Of a stretch of 64,000 nt of DNA, positions 8,549-19,632 are shown piece by piece (position 1 is the first letter of the stretch; each line of letters starts with the position of its first letter). The stretch covers positions 1-64,000 of the forward strand of contig CALABS010000051.1 of NCBI GenBank assembly GCA_937887565.1. Reading direction: 5' to 3'. The notes beneath the pieces were generated by a model. The model ran no database searches, was not told the origin of the DNA, and was given only the letters and a program-made list of their open reading frames with translations. Source of the DNA: an uncultured Rhodospirillaceae bacterium (GTDB lineage: Bacteria > Pseudomonadota > Alphaproteobacteria > Rhodospirillales > Magnetospirillaceae). Position numbers and translations under genes: made by a program.

Positions 8549-9028
8549 ATGCGTGTCGCCATTCTGTTTCTGTGCAGCCTGCTTCTGTCCGCCTGCTGGC
8601 AGGTCAAGGAGCCGGTGGTGGCGCGCGGCGTGAAGGTGGACGGCCTGGCCGACGGCCTCTACCAGCGCTCGGACGGCTCGGAGGTGATGATCCGTTGGAA
8701 CGGCGGCCAGGGGCGGTACGACGTCGGCATGACCGGCGGCGCCGCTCGCGTGGCCCCCCTGGGGGGCGGCCTGTTCCTGGTGGACTATTCCGACGCCGTG
8801 CGGCTGGCGGTGGTGGCGCGCATCGAGGACGGGACCATGGTCATCGAGGCCCCCACCCCGGCGGCCGAGGAACGGCTGGCCATGGCCCATGGGCTGAGCC
8901 TGCGCCATGGTCCGGTGCGGGTGCTGGCCGGCACGCCCGAGGCGGTGCGCGCCCTGGCCGCCGACGTGGCATCCCTGGCCGGCACCGGCGAACTGGTCGA
9001 GACCGACCGCCTGACCCGCATCCGCTGA
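8549..9028 (+). CDS. Predicted lipoprotein, 159 residues
   Basis: The N-terminus is a type II signal peptide ending in the lipobox LLSAC, so the mature protein should be lipid-anchored from about Cys16. The rest is a small soluble domain without a motif I recognise. The ATG at 8549 is preferred; another ATG three codons earlier (8540) is equally in frame and would not change the signal peptide. It is convergent with the small lipoprotein gene at 9033. Confidence 0.7.
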   Translation: MRVAILFLCSLLLSACWQVKEPVVARGVKVDGLADGLYQRSDGSEVMIRWNGGQGRYDVGMTGGAARVAPLGGGLFLVDYSDAVRLAVVARIEDGTMVIEAPTPAAEERLAMAHGLSLRHGPVRVLAGTPEAVRALAADVASLAGTGELVETDRLTRIR

Positions 9029-9032
9029 CCGC

Positions 9033-9215
9033 TCAGAACACCCCCGGCGACCAGTGCCCCGGCACGTGGCCGAGGCCGGGCGCCGCCGGCTCGCGGTCCT
9101 TGGGTGCCGGCGGGACGGTGACGGCCACGTCGGGCGGCGGCTTGTCCACCGGCCCGCGCGGTGGCGCGCAGGCGGCAAGAACAGCGAGCATCAGCAGGGC
9201 GGCGAGCAGGCGCAT
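9033..9215 (-). CDS. Small proline-rich predicted lipoprotein, 60 residues
   Basis: A short ORF whose N-terminal 16 residues form a lipoprotein signal with lipobox LAAC. A proline-rich mature part of about 45 residues follows. No function can be assigned. It lies downstream of the 5-oxoprolinase gene on the same strand, separated by 56 bp. The clear signal peptide is the main argument that it is real. Confidence 0.6.
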   Translation of the reverse strand: MRLLAALLMLAVLAACAPPRGPVDKPPPDVAVTVPPAPKDREPAAPGLGHVPGHWSPGVF

Positions 9216-9271
9216 GGCGGAGTCTCCGGGTCTCTCTCCCGCAGATGGGGATGGCCCGCTTCGCGCGCGTC

Positions 9272-12200
9272 CTAGCCTTTCGGCTTTCCATACCCTCCAC
9301 CGCCCGGCGTCTCGACGACGAAGACGTCGCCGGGACGCATCTCGACCTGGGCGGTGCCGGGAAGTTCGTCAACGGTGCCGTCGGCCCGCTCGACGGTGTT
9401 GCGGCCGGGTTTGCCGGCGCCACCGCCCGCCAGGCCGAAGGGGGCCACGCGGCGGCGGTTGGAGAGGATGGCGGCGGTCATGGGCTCCAGGAACCTGAGC
9501 CGCCGCACCACGCCATCGCCACCCGGATGGGCGCCGGACCCGCCCGAGCCGCGGCGGATGGCGAATCCGTCCACCAGCACCGGGTACCGCCATTCCAACA
9601 CCTCGGGGTCGGTGAGGCGGGAATTGGTCATGTGGGTGTGGACGGCGCTGGCGCCGTCGAAGTCGGGTCCCGCCCCGGCGCCGCCGCAGATGGTCTCGTA
9701 GTACTGACGGGTGGCGTCGCCGAAGGTGAGGTTGTTCATGGTGCCCTGGCTGGCCGCCATCACCCCCAGCGCCGCCATCAGGCAGTCGACGATGGCCTGG
9801 CTGGTCTCGACATTGCCGGCCACCACCGCCGCCGGCGGCTTGGGCGCCAGCAGCGAGCCGTCGGGAATGACGATGTCGATGGGCTTGAGGCAGCCCTCGT
9901 TGAGCGGGATGGCGTCGTCGACAATGGTGCGGAACACGTACAGCACCGCCGCCCGGCAGATGGCCGACGGGGCGTTGAGGTTGCCGGCCACCTGCGGGCT
10001 GGTGCCGGTGAAATCCACCACCGCGCTGCGCGCCGCGCGGTCGACCCGGACGGCCACCCGGATCACCGCCCCGGAATCCATTTCGACGGCGAAAGATCCC
10101 CCGGCCAGCCTGGCGAGAACGCGGCGCACCGATTCCTCGGCGTTGTCCTGGACATGGCCCATATAAGCGAGGACCGTTCCGATTCCGAATTGATCCGCCA
10201 TGCGGGCCAGTTCGGCGACGCCCTTTTCATTGGCCGCCAACTGCGCTTGCAGGTCGGCAAGGTTCTGGCGGATGTTGCGGGCCGGCCACGGGCCGGACTC
10301 CAGCCGCGCCACCACGTCCTTTTCCAGGAAGCGGCCCTCGTGCACCAGCATGAGGTCGTCGATCAGCACCCCTTCCTGGTCGATGACGGTGGAATCGGGA
10401 GGCATGGAACCCGGCGTCATGCCGCCGATATCGGCGTGATGGCCCCGGCTGGCGACGAAGAACAGCGGCCGGCCGCCGATGAACGCCGGGGTGACGACGG
10501 TGACGTCGGGCAGGTGTGTGCCGCCGTTGTAGGGCGAGTTGAGGACAAAGGAATCACCCGGCCGCATGGTCGCCGCGCGCGCGCGGATGATCGCCCGCAC
10601 GCTGTCGCCCATGCTGCCCAGATGCACCGGGATGTGGGGCGCGTTGGCGACCAAGCCGCCGGTGGCGTCGAACACCGCGCAGCTGAAATCCAGCCGCTCC
10701 TTGATGTTGACCGAGTGGGCGGTATTGGCGAGCACGGCGCCCATCTGCTCGGCGGCGCTCATGAACAGGTTGTTGAACACCTCCAGCAGCACCGGGTCCA
10801 CGCTGGTGCCGGCGGCGAACCGTTGCGGACGGGGAACGACCCGCCGCAGCACCAGATGGCGGCGGGAATTCATTCCGGCCCGCCAGCCGGGTTCGACGAC
10901 GGTGGTGGCGGTGGGTTCGGTGACGATGGCGGGGCCGTCGATCTCGTCGCCGGGCACCAGGTCGGCGCGGTCGTGCACCGGGGCGTCGTGCCAGGCGCCG
11001 CCCGAGAACAGCCGTTGGGTGGCGCGCGGAACCAACGGCGCCGCGCGCGGGGTGGCGTCCTCGGGCTCGTCCAGGCGCTCGCCGCCGCCGGTGATCTCGA
11101 CGCCCGCCGCCTCCACCACCAGCGGCCGGCCCTCCATCAGGAAGCCGTAGCGGACGCGGTGGGCGGCGGCGAAGCCGGTCTCGACGGCGGCGCGGCCGCC
11201 GGCCGGAACCTCCAGCGGGGTGTCCGAGCCCTGATACTTGACTCGCAGCTGGCGGGTCGCGCGCATATCGGCGCGCTCGACCCCCTGGCGCTCCAGTTCC
11301 GAGCGCGCCTCGGCCTCGAGGTCGGCGAAGGCGCGCGCCACCTGCTTCATGGCATCGTCGTCGAGCACCGCCTCGACGGCCCGCTCCTTGAGCACCGCCA
11401 GCTCCGCCAGCCCCATGCCATAGGCCGACAGCACGCCGGCCAGCGGATGCAGGAACACCGTGTCCATGCCCAGCGCGTCGGCCACCAGGCAGGCATGCTG
11501 GCCGCCGGCGCCGCCGAAGCAGGCCAGGGTATAGCGGCTGACGTCGTAGCCGCGCTGGACGCTGACCTGCTTGATGGCGTTGGCCATGTTCAGCACGGCG
11601 ATGGACAGGAAGCCCTCGGCCACCTCCTCGGGAGCGCGACCGACGCGGGCGGCCAGTTCGGCGAAGCGGGCGCGCACCGTGTCCGCATCCAGCGGCTGGT
11701 CGCCAACGGGACCGAACACGGCGGGGAAGAAGGCGGGCGACAGCTTGCCGACCATGACGTTGCAGTCGGTCACCGTCAGCGGCCCGCCCCGCCGGTAGCA
11801 GGCCGGGCCGGGATTGGCGCCGGCCGAGTCGGGGCCGACCCGGAACCGCGCCCCGTCATAGGCCAGGATCGAGCCGCCGCCGGCCGCCACCGTGTGGATG
11901 CGCATCATCGGCGCCCGCAGGCGCACCCCGGCGACGGTGGTGTCGAAGCTGCGCTCGTAGTCGCCGTCGTAATGGCAGACGTCGGTCGAGGTGCCGCCCA
12001 TGTCGAAGCCGATGATGCGGTCGAAGCCGGCCATGGCGGCGGTGCGCACCACGCCGACCACGCCGCCGGCCGGCCCGGACAGGATGGCGTCCTTGCCCTG
12101 GAAGCGGCGCGCGTCGGTCAGTCCGCCCGACGACTGCATGAACAGCAGCCGGGTGCCGGAAAGCTCGGCCGCCACCCGGTCGACGTAACGGCGCAGGATG

Positions 12201-12844
12201 GGCGACAGATAGGCGTCCGCCACCGTGGTGTCGCCACGCCCCACCGCCTTCATCAGCGGGCTGGCCTCGTGGGACAGCGACACCTGGGTGAAGCCGGCCT
12301 CGCGCGCCAGTTCGCCCAGCCGGCGCTCATGGGCGGGGAAGCGATAGCCGTGCAGGCACAGGATGGCGGCCGAGCGGATGCCGGCGGCGAAGGCCTGCGC
12401 CAGCCCGGCGCGGGCCGCCGCCTCGTCCAGCGGCAGCAGCACCTCGCCGGTGGCCGACACCCGCTCGGGGACCTCGACCACCCGCTCGTACAGCATCGCG
12501 GGCAGCGTGATCTCGCGGGCGAACAGGTCGGGCCGGTGCTGGGTGCCGATGCGCAGGATATCGGCGAAGCCCCGGGTCACCACCAGCACCGTGCGGTCGC
12601 CCTTGCGCTCCAGCAGCGCGTTGGTGGCCACCGTGGTGCCCATCTTGACCGCCGCCACCTGGTCGGCGGGGATCGGATCCCCCTCGACCACGCCCAGCAG
12701 GCGGCGGATGCCGGCCAGGGCGGCGTCGGCGTACTGCTCGGGGTTCTCGGACAACAGCTTGGCGGTGACCAGGCCGCCGTCGGGCCGCCGCGCCACGATG
12801 TCGGTGAAGGTGCCGCCGCGATCGATCCAGAATTGCCAGGCCAT
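9272..12844 (-). CDS. Fused hydantoinase A/B family protein, 5-oxoprolinase (ATP-hydrolysing)
   Basis: A 1190-residue fusion. Roughly residues 1-670 are the HyuA-like ATPase half, with the sugar-kinase-type loops DRGGTFTDIV at the N-terminus, GPAGGVVG near 260 and DMGGTSTDVC near 281. Residues from about 680 to the end are the HyuB-like half, with NSPYNGGTHLPDV and a glycine-rich end. The fusion and length match eukaryotic-type 5-oxoprolinases, which open 5-oxoproline to glutamate using ATP. The start at 12844 has a good GGAGGGACGG ribosome-binding site. Substrate could also be a hydantoin; 5-oxoproline is favoured by architecture and the ChaC gene nearby. Confidence 0.88.
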   Translation of the reverse strand: MAWQFWIDRGGTFTDIVARRPDGGLVTAKLLSENPEQYADAALAGIRRLLGVVEGDPIPADQVAAVKMGTTVATNALLERKGDRTVLVVTRGFADILRIGTQHRPDLFAREITLPAMLYERVVEVPERVSATGEVLLPLDEAAARAGLAQAFAAGIRSAAILCLHGYRFPAHERRLGELAREAGFTQVSLSHEASPLMKAVGRGDTTVADAYLSPILRRYVDRVAAELSGTRLLFMQSSGGLTDARRFQGKDAILSGPAGGVVGVVRTAAMAGFDRIIGFDMGGTSTDVCHYDGDYERSFDTTVAGVRLRAPMMRIHTVAAGGGSILAYDGARFRVGPDSAGANPGPACYRRGGPLTVTDCNVMVGKLSPAFFPAVFGPVGDQPLDADTVRARFAELAARVGRAPEEVAEGFLSIAVLNMANAIKQVSVQRGYDVSRYTLACFGGAGGQHACLVADALGMDTVFLHPLAGVLSAYGMGLAELAVLKERAVEAVLDDDAMKQVARAFADLEAEARSELERQGVERADMRATRQLRVKYQGSDTPLEVPAGGRAAVETGFAAAHRVRYGFLMEGRPLVVEAAGVEITGGGERLDEPEDATPRAAPLVPRATQRLFSGGAWHDAPVHDRADLVPGDEIDGPAIVTEPTATTVVEPGWRAGMNSRRHLVLRRVVPRPQRFAAGTSVDPVLLEVFNNLFMSAAEQMGAVLANTAHSVNIKERLDFSCAVFDATGGLVANAPHIPVHLGSMGDSVRAIIRARAATMRPGDSFVLNSPYNGGTHLPDVTVVTPAFIGGRPLFFVASRGHHADIGGMTPGSMPPDSTVIDQEGVLIDDLMLVHEGRFLEKDVVARLESGPWPARNIRQNLADLQAQLAANEKGVAELARMADQFGIGTVLAYMGHVQDNAEESVRRVLARLAGGSFAVEMDSGAVIRVAVRVDRAARSAVVDFTGTSPQVAGNLNAPSAICRAAVLYVFRTIVDDAIPLNEGCLKPIDIVIPDGSLLAPKPPAAVVAGNVETSQAIVDCLMAALGVMAASQGTMNNLTFGDATRQYYETICGGAGAGPDFDGASAVHTHMTNSRLTDPEVLEWRYPVLVDGFAIRRGSGGSGAHPGGDGVVRRLRFLEPMTAAILSNRRRVAPFGLAGGGAGKPGRNTVERADGTVDELPGTAQVEMRPGDVFVVETPGGGGYGKPKG

Positions 12845-13069
12845 GCCGTCCCTCCGCAGGCGGCCCATTGTGCCCGACGAATCCCGATGGCGGAAGCCGC
12901 CCGTCGGGCGGCGGTGGACGGACAAAGCAGTAAGAATGAAAATCGACGTGCATTTAAATATCGTATAAACGTGTACTTACGCACAGAACTATACACTTTC
13001 CTCTTTGACTCATACATTTCGGGCGATCATGCTCTAGCCAAAGTGATGATGTGCGAAGAGGGCCAGAAG

Positions 13070-14761
13070 ATGAAAAGAATTCTCAACTCGGTGTCCATCG
13101 CCATTCGCCTGAGCATTATCGTCGGCGTTTCCATTATCGGATGTGCCGTCCTTATTACTACGTCGATAAGCGATATGGTCGATGATGCATACGCCGCGCG
13201 CCATGAAAAGTTGCGGGCGGTGGTGGCCGGCGCGGCGGCAATCGCGGACTTCTACGTCAAGCAGGCCCAATCCGGGGCTATGACGGTGGACGAGGCGAAG
13301 GCGGCGGCGAAGACGGCCGTCAAGGCCATCCACTATGACGTCGACGGCTTCGTGTTCATCCAGAACATGGACGGCGTGCTGGTCAGCCATGCCGACTCGA
13401 AGGTCGAGGGCAAGCAGATGCTGGACGTCAAGGACGCCACCGGCAAGGTGCTGTTCGCCGACATGGTGGAGATCGCCAGGACCACCGGCGAGGGCTTCAC
13501 CCGCTATTGGTGGCCCAAGCCGGGCAGCACCAAGGCCGAGCCCAAGGTGACCTTCGTCAAGGCGGTTCCGGTCTGGGGCTGGATCGTCGGCTCGGGCATT
13601 TTCACCGACGACGTCGAGGCGGAAATCCAGAGCCACATCGTCGGCAAGCTGATCGAGGGCGCGGTGATCATCATGATCCTGATCGCCGTCAGCTTCCTGG
13701 TCGCGCTCAGCATCTCGGGCCCCGTCAAGCGGCTGACCTCCGCCATGCACCGGCTGGCCAACGGCGACCTCGACGCCGAGATCGCCGACCGCGACCTGGG
13801 GGCGGAGATCGGCGCCATGATCGCCGCGGTCCAGGTGTTCAAGGAGAACGGCCAGCGGGTGAAGCGCCTGGAGGCGGACCGTGCCGCCGCCGAGGCCCGG
13901 GCGCGAGAGGAACGCCGCGCCATGATGCTGAAGTTGGCCGACGACTTCGAGGCCTCGGTCACCCATGTGGTGACGAAGGTGTCCGAATCGGCCACCACCC
14001 TGAACGGCGCCGCCCATTCCATGGCCGGCAACGCCGGCACCGCCACCGAGCGGGCGTCCATGGCCGCCGCCGCCGCCGAGGAGGCCAGCGCCAACGTCCA
14101 GACCGTGGCGGTCGCCACCGAGGAGTTGTCGGCGTCCATCGACGAGATTTCGTCCCAGGTCAACCGCTCGGCCGGCATCACCCAGCAGGCGGTGGACGCC
14201 GCCGGCCACACCGACGCCATCGTCCGCGGCCTGTCGGATGCCGCCCAGCGCATCGGCGAGGTGGTCGGCCTGATCACCGACATCGCCAGCCAGACCAACC
14301 TACTGGCGCTCAACGCCACCATCGAGGCGGCGCGGGCGGGTGACGCCGGCAAGGGCTTCGCGGTGGTCGCCAACGAGGTCAAGAGCCTGGCCAACCAGAC
14401 CGCCAAGGCCACCGACGAGATCGCCGGCCAGATCGCCACCGTGCAGGCATCCACCGCCGAAGCGGTCCAGGCCATCGCCGGCATCGGCAAGGTGATCGGC
14501 GAGATCAACGCCATCTCGGCGACCATCGCCGCCGCCATCGAGGAACAGGGCGCCGCCACCCGCGACATCTCGCGCAACACGCAGGAAGCCGCCACCGGCA
14601 CCCGCAACGTGTCCGAGAACGTGGACGGCGTGCGCGGCACCGCCACCGACGTCGGCTCCGCCGCCTCGGTGGTCCAGGCACAGGCCGAGTCCCTGACCCG
14701 CGATTCGGACGCCTTGCGGGCGGCCGTCGAGCGGTTCGTGGCGGAAATCCGCGCCGCCTGA
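13070..14761 (+). CDS. Methyl-accepting chemotaxis protein with single Cache sensor
   Basis: A 563-residue chemoreceptor. The order is membrane segment 1 (about 9-31), a periplasmic sCache_2-like sensor (about 35-190; hallmark region YDVDGFVFIQNMDGVLVSH and the later VPVWGWIVGSGIF), membrane segment 2 (about 193-215), HAMP (to about 270) and the MA signalling domain. The conserved hairpin tip (IASQTNLLALNATIEAARAG and the following GKGFAVVA) is intact. The start at 13070 follows GAGGG; ATGs at 13046 and 13049 are in frame. Such Cache sensors often bind small carboxylates, but the ligand is unknown. It is divergent from the 5-oxoprolinase gene. Confidence 0.92.
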   Translation: MKRILNSVSIAIRLSIIVGVSIIGCAVLITTSISDMVDDAYAARHEKLRAVVAGAAAIADFYVKQAQSGAMTVDEAKAAAKTAVKAIHYDVDGFVFIQNMDGVLVSHADSKVEGKQMLDVKDATGKVLFADMVEIARTTGEGFTRYWWPKPGSTKAEPKVTFVKAVPVWGWIVGSGIFTDDVEAEIQSHIVGKLIEGAVIIMILIAVSFLVALSISGPVKRLTSAMHRLANGDLDAEIADRDLGAEIGAMIAAVQVFKENGQRVKRLEADRAAAEARAREERRAMMLKLADDFEASVTHVVTKVSESATTLNGAAHSMAGNAGTATERASMAAAAAEEASANVQTVAVATEELSASIDEISSQVNRSAGITQQAVDAAGHTDAIVRGLSDAAQRIGEVVGLITDIASQTNLLALNATIEAARAGDAGKGFAVVANEVKSLANQTAKATDEIAGQIATVQASTAEAVQAIAGIGKVIGEINAISATIAAAIEEQGAATRDISRNTQEAATGTRNVSENVDGVRGTATDVGSAASVVQAQAESLTRDSDALRAAVERFVAEIRAA

Positions 14762-14781
14762 CGATCCTTCTGCAACGGCAA

Positions 14782-14809
14782 CGGCCCCTCCCGCGATCGG
14801 GAGGGGCCG
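14782..14809 (+). terminator. Strong hairpin after the Cache chemoreceptor gene
   Basis: A perfect 12-bp GC-rich stem with a CGAT loop starts 20 bp after the stop codon. The sequence after it is a pyrimidine stretch (CGGTTTCCTCTTCTT) rather than a pure T-run. Confidence 0.65.
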
Positions 14810-14824
14810 GATGACCTGGGCGGT

Positions 14825-14861
14825 TTCCTCTTCTTCTTCTTCTTCTTCTCGCTTCTTCTTG
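14825..14861. repeat. CTT/GAA trinucleotide tract
   Basis: An almost uninterrupted run of CTT triplets, about nine units with one break and three more after it, lies in the gap between the chemoreceptor gene and the small ORF at 14916. It is a homopurine/homopyrimidine microsatellite. Confidence 0.8.
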
Positions 14862-14915
14862 TTGGTCGGCCGACCGGTCGGTGTCGCCGTCTCGCCGGAG
14901 CGCCGCTCCGGATCG

Positions 14916-15116
14916 TCAGCGGTTCCTCGCCTCCCCGCCACGCGCGGGCATCCACACCCGTCCCAGGCGCACCATCGCCAGGGCCATGCCGTAGGGACCG
15001 GCCATGGCCGCCAGGGTGGCGACCCAGTCGAAGGCCGACGACCACAGGTCCAGGCACCGCTGGGCAAGACTGGGATTGTCGGATGGCGGTTCGATGCGGA
15101 TATTCGTGACGATCAT
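14916..15116 (-). CDS. Hypothetical small protein, 66 residues
   Basis: A short ORF beginning MIVTNIRIEPPSDNP with a plausible ribosome-binding site (GGGCGGAAAG) just upstream. Residues about 28-47 are moderately hydrophobic and could be a membrane-associated helix. No family is recognised. It is read toward the CTT tract and is convergent with the chemoreceptor gene. Upstream in-frame codons reach 15224 but have no ribosome-binding site. Confidence 0.45.
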   Translation of the reverse strand: MIVTNIRIEPPSDNPSLAQRCLDLWSSAFDWVATLAAMAGPYGMALAMVRLGRVWMPARGGEARNR

Positions 15117-15245
15117 CTTTCCGCCCTTTCTTCCGGCTTGGTGGGTCGCCGTAGAACCATCATGCCGCGACCGCCTCCCGGTCAATCGAGCCTGACGGCC
15201 GATGGCGGAAGGCGACGGGGTCATAGCCGAAGGTCACCCATCGCC

Positions 15246-15734
15246 ATGCCAGCCACCCCCGACGACCTGTTCGCCCGCCTGAACCGCCTCGACATCGCCG
15301 TCACCACCCACGCCCACGCGCCCGCCTTCACCGTCGAGGAAGGCAACGCGGTGTGGGCGGGCATTCCCGGCATCCACTGCAAGAACCTGTTTCTCAAGGA
15401 CGTCAAGGCGCGGCTGTGGCTGGTGGTGGCGCCGGCCGACCGCCGCGTCGACCTCAAGTCCCTGCCGGGGCGGATCGGCGCCGCGCGGCTGTCGTTCGGT
15501 TCGGCCGACCTGCTGCGCGAGGTGCTGGGCGTCGAGCGCGGCTCGGTCACGCCCTTCGCGCTGATCAACGACACCGCCCATCGGGTGACGGCGGTCCTCG
15601 ACACATGGATGATGCGCCAGCCGTTGGTCAACTTCCATCCGCTCAGGAACGACATGACCACCACCATCCGCCCCGACGATTTCCGCCGCTTCCTGGCCGA
15701 TACCGGGCATCCGGCCATCGAGGCGGCTCTGTAG
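15246..15734 (+). CDS. YbaK/ProX-type aminoacyl-tRNA deacylase
   Basis: A 162-residue single-domain member of the YbaK/ProRS-editing superfamily. It most resembles the free-standing ProX (PrdX) proteins that hydrolyse alanine wrongly attached to tRNA-Pro. Recognisable parts are the N-terminal FARLNRLDI..THAH, the KNLFLKD strand with its conserved lysine near residue 48, and the C-terminal LVNFHPLRNDMTTTI. Length matches the family. It acts in the cytoplasm as a translation quality-control enzyme. The exact tRNA substrate is inferred from family resemblance only. Confidence 0.85.
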   Translation: MPATPDDLFARLNRLDIAVTTHAHAPAFTVEEGNAVWAGIPGIHCKNLFLKDVKARLWLVVAPADRRVDLKSLPGRIGAARLSFGSADLLREVLGVERGSVTPFALINDTAHRVTAVLDTWMMRQPLVNFHPLRNDMTTTIRPDDFRRFLADTGHPAIEAAL

Positions 15735-15757
15735 CGACCATATTAGATATTTCTCAA

Positions 15758-15785
15758 TTGACTTCAGCGCCCCAGCGCATATTCT
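15758..15785 (+). promoter_or_regulatory. Sigma-70-type promoter for the 67-residue membrane protein gene
   Basis: TTGACT at 15758-15763 and TATTCT at 15780-15785 are separated by 16 bp. They lie about 50 bp upstream of the ORF at 15836. The expected start site is near 15792. Confidence 0.5.
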
Positions 15786-15835
15786 CCGTCGGCCTTGCTT
15801 AGAGGCATTCTCATAACCTGAACGGAGTCCGCATC

Positions 15836-16039
15836 ATGCGCCTGCTTCCCTATCTCCTCGTCGCCGCCATGGCGGCCCCGGTGCTGGTGTGGTTCCTGGT
15901 CAGCCTGTCGCTGAAGGGCTCGGCCAACGAGTTCGGGACCGGCGACATGACCGTGCTGCTGTCGCTGGGCGGCTTCATGCTGCTGGCCTTCGGCCTGCTG
16001 GCGACCTGGATGGACAAGGCGATCCGCAAGTCCCGCTGA
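15836..16039 (+). CDS. Small two-helix membrane protein, 67 residues
   Basis: The ORF encodes two hydrophobic helices, about residues 4-24 and 38-59, joined by a short polar loop, with a basic C-terminus (DKAIRKSR). A sigma-70-like promoter lies upstream. The family is unknown. Size and topology resemble many small inner-membrane proteins, and no partner is evident from the neighbours. Confidence 0.6.
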   Translation: MRLLPYLLVAAMAAPVLVWFLVSLSLKGSANEFGTGDMTVLLSLGGFMLLAFGLLATWMDKAIRKSR

Positions 16040-16104
16040 CGCCAGTGCTTGCGCGCCTGGGCGGCCGCGCCGACAATGTGGCGTCACCTCAGGGGGAATG
16101 CCGC

Positions 16105-16890
16105 ATGATCCGTCTCGCCGCCGTGCTGCTCGCCGCCGCTTTGGCCGCCGGCTGCGCCGCCCAGCCCGAGGCGCCGCCTCCGGCGTTTTCGACTCCCGCC
16201 AAGGCCCCCGGCGGCTATTGGCGGGTGGCGCGGGCGCAGACGGCGGCGGCCATGCCGACCAGCGAGTCGCCCTATCTGGGACAGGTCGTGGCCCTCGGCG
16301 ACACGGCGGCCGGAACGCCGTCGGGGCGGTTTTGCGACCATCCCACCTATGCCGGCGGCACCGCCGTCGCCACCGACATTTTGGGCACCGCCGTCCGCCC
16401 CACCGAGGCACGCGAGCCGATGCCGCGCTCGGTGACCGCCGTCACCTGCGGCGACGAGGAATTCGGCCGCTACCTTCACCTGGACGACGGCGCGCTGCTG
16501 ACCCGGGTCAATGATTGGGTGCTGCGGCTGGAGCCGACGCCCGACCCGGCCGCCGAAGCGGCCGCCGCGCCGACCGCCGCGACCGTTCCCACGCCGCCCT
16601 CCGCCGTCACGCCGCCATCCCCGCCCGCCGCCAAGGCCGAGGGCCGGCGAGGCATCGTCTACCTGGCCTCGTACCGGACCAAGTCGGCCGCGCTGGCCGG
16701 CTGGGCTCGGCTGGTCAAGGTGGCACCGGCCCTGAACGGCCAGACCCCGGTCACCCGGACCGTGGACCTGGGCCGCAAGGGCACCTGGGTGCGGCTTTTC
16801 GCCACCGCCGCCGACGACGGCGAGCGCGCACTGATCTGCCGGCAGGTGGCGGGCAGGGTGGATGAATGCGGCGCCCGGGACCGCGAGTAG
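16105..16890 (+). CDS. Predicted lipoprotein with proline-rich linker and possible SPOR-like end
   Basis: A 261-residue exported protein. The first 17 residues are a type II signal ending LAAGC. Residues about 60-135 contain two cysteines (GRFCDHP and VTCGDEE) that could form a periplasmic disulfide. An Ala/Pro-rich linker spans about 150-180. The last 75 residues include VYLASYRTKSAALAGWARL, which resembles a SPOR-type peptidoglycan-binding fold, but this is only a resemblance. A strong AGGGGG ribosome-binding site fixes the start at 16105. Confidence 0.7.
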   Translation: MIRLAAVLLAAALAAGCAAQPEAPPPAFSTPAKAPGGYWRVARAQTAAAMPTSESPYLGQVVALGDTAAGTPSGRFCDHPTYAGGTAVATDILGTAVRPTEAREPMPRSVTAVTCGDEEFGRYLHLDDGALLTRVNDWVLRLEPTPDPAAEAAAAPTAATVPTPPSAVTPPSPPAAKAEGRRGIVYLASYRTKSAALAGWARLVKVAPALNGQTPVTRTVDLGRKGTWVRLFATAADDGERALICRQVAGRVDECGARDRE

Positions 16891-16927
16891 CTTGAACCGG
16901 CCCGGCGCCGGGTGTAGGTGAAGGGCC

Positions 16928-18732
<1,805 letters not shown>

Positions 18733-18736
<4 letters not shown>

Positions 18737-19632
18737 CCTCGGCCCGCCTGACGCCCGGCGACTGGGCTTCGGCGCTGACGGTGGTGGTGCTGTGGGGCCT
18801 CAATTTCGTCGCCGTGAAGACGGCGCTCAGGGACCTGCCGCCGTTCCTGCTGACCTCGGTGCGCTTCCTGGCCGTCGCCGCGATGCTGGCGCCGTTCTTC
18901 CGGCCGCGCCCGGCCCAGCTGCCGGGGATCCTCGGCATCGCCCTGGTGCTGGGGGTGTGCCATTTCGGGCTGCTGTTCTTCGGGCTGGCCGGAATGGACG
19001 CCGCCACCACCGCCATCGTCACCCAACTGGGGGCGCCGTTCAGTGTGCTGCTGGCCTGGGCGGTGTTCGGCGAGACCTTGGGCCTCGCGCGGCTGGCCGG
19101 GCTGGTCCTGGCCTTCGGCGGCGTCGCCGTGCTGGCCGGCGAGCCGACGCTGCCGGCCCTGCTGCCGCTGGGGGTGGCCATCACCGCCATGTTCGCCTGG
19201 GCGGTCAGCAACGTCCAGATCAAGCGCATCGCCCCCATCGACCCGATGGCGTTGAACGGGTGGATGGCGCTGTTCTCGGCCCCCATGTTGTTCATGGTGT
19301 CGCTGGCGGTCGAGGACGGCCAAGCCGCCGCCGTCGCGAACGCCGACTGGAAGACCTGGGCCGGGCTGGCCTATACCACCGTCGGCTCGTCGGTGATCGC
19401 CTATACGCTGTGGTATCGCCTGCTGGGTCGCCACGACATGACCCGGGTGGTGCCGGTGACCCTGCTGGGGCCGGTGGTGGCGGTGAGTGGCGGCGTGTTG
19501 ATGCTGGGCGAGGTGCTGACCTGGCAGAAGGTGGTGGGCGGCCTGGTCACCATCGCCGGGGTGGCGGTGGTCCAGTTCGCCGCAAGCCGCCCGCCGCCGA
19601 TACCGCCCGAGGAGCCGGAGCCCGGAGCATGA
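18733..19632 (+). CDS. EamA/DMT-family transporter
   Basis: A 299-residue inner-membrane protein with about ten transmembrane helices formed by two EamA repeats. The first repeat starts at LTVVVLWGLNFVAVKTAL and the second at LGVAITAMFAWAVSNVQIKRI. The family includes amino-acid and metabolite exporters (RhtA/YdcZ type); the substrate cannot be read. The start codon overlaps the uup stop and the stop codon overlaps the amidase start, both as ATGA, so the three genes form a tight operon. Confidence 0.88.

Noticed and set aside
9161..13069. A very long plus-strand open frame running antisense to the 5-oxoprolinase gene and joining the chemoreceptor frame
   Set aside because: Its translation is His/Gly/Arg/Ala-rich without domain structure, and the minus-strand gene has clear family motifs. 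The openness comes from GC-biased third positions. Only the part from 13070 is coding.
13504..15057. Minus-strand frame with Lys-rich stretch opposite the Cache chemoreceptor
   Set aside because: The Lys run comes from the CTT/GAA repeat, and the rest is antisense to the MA domain.
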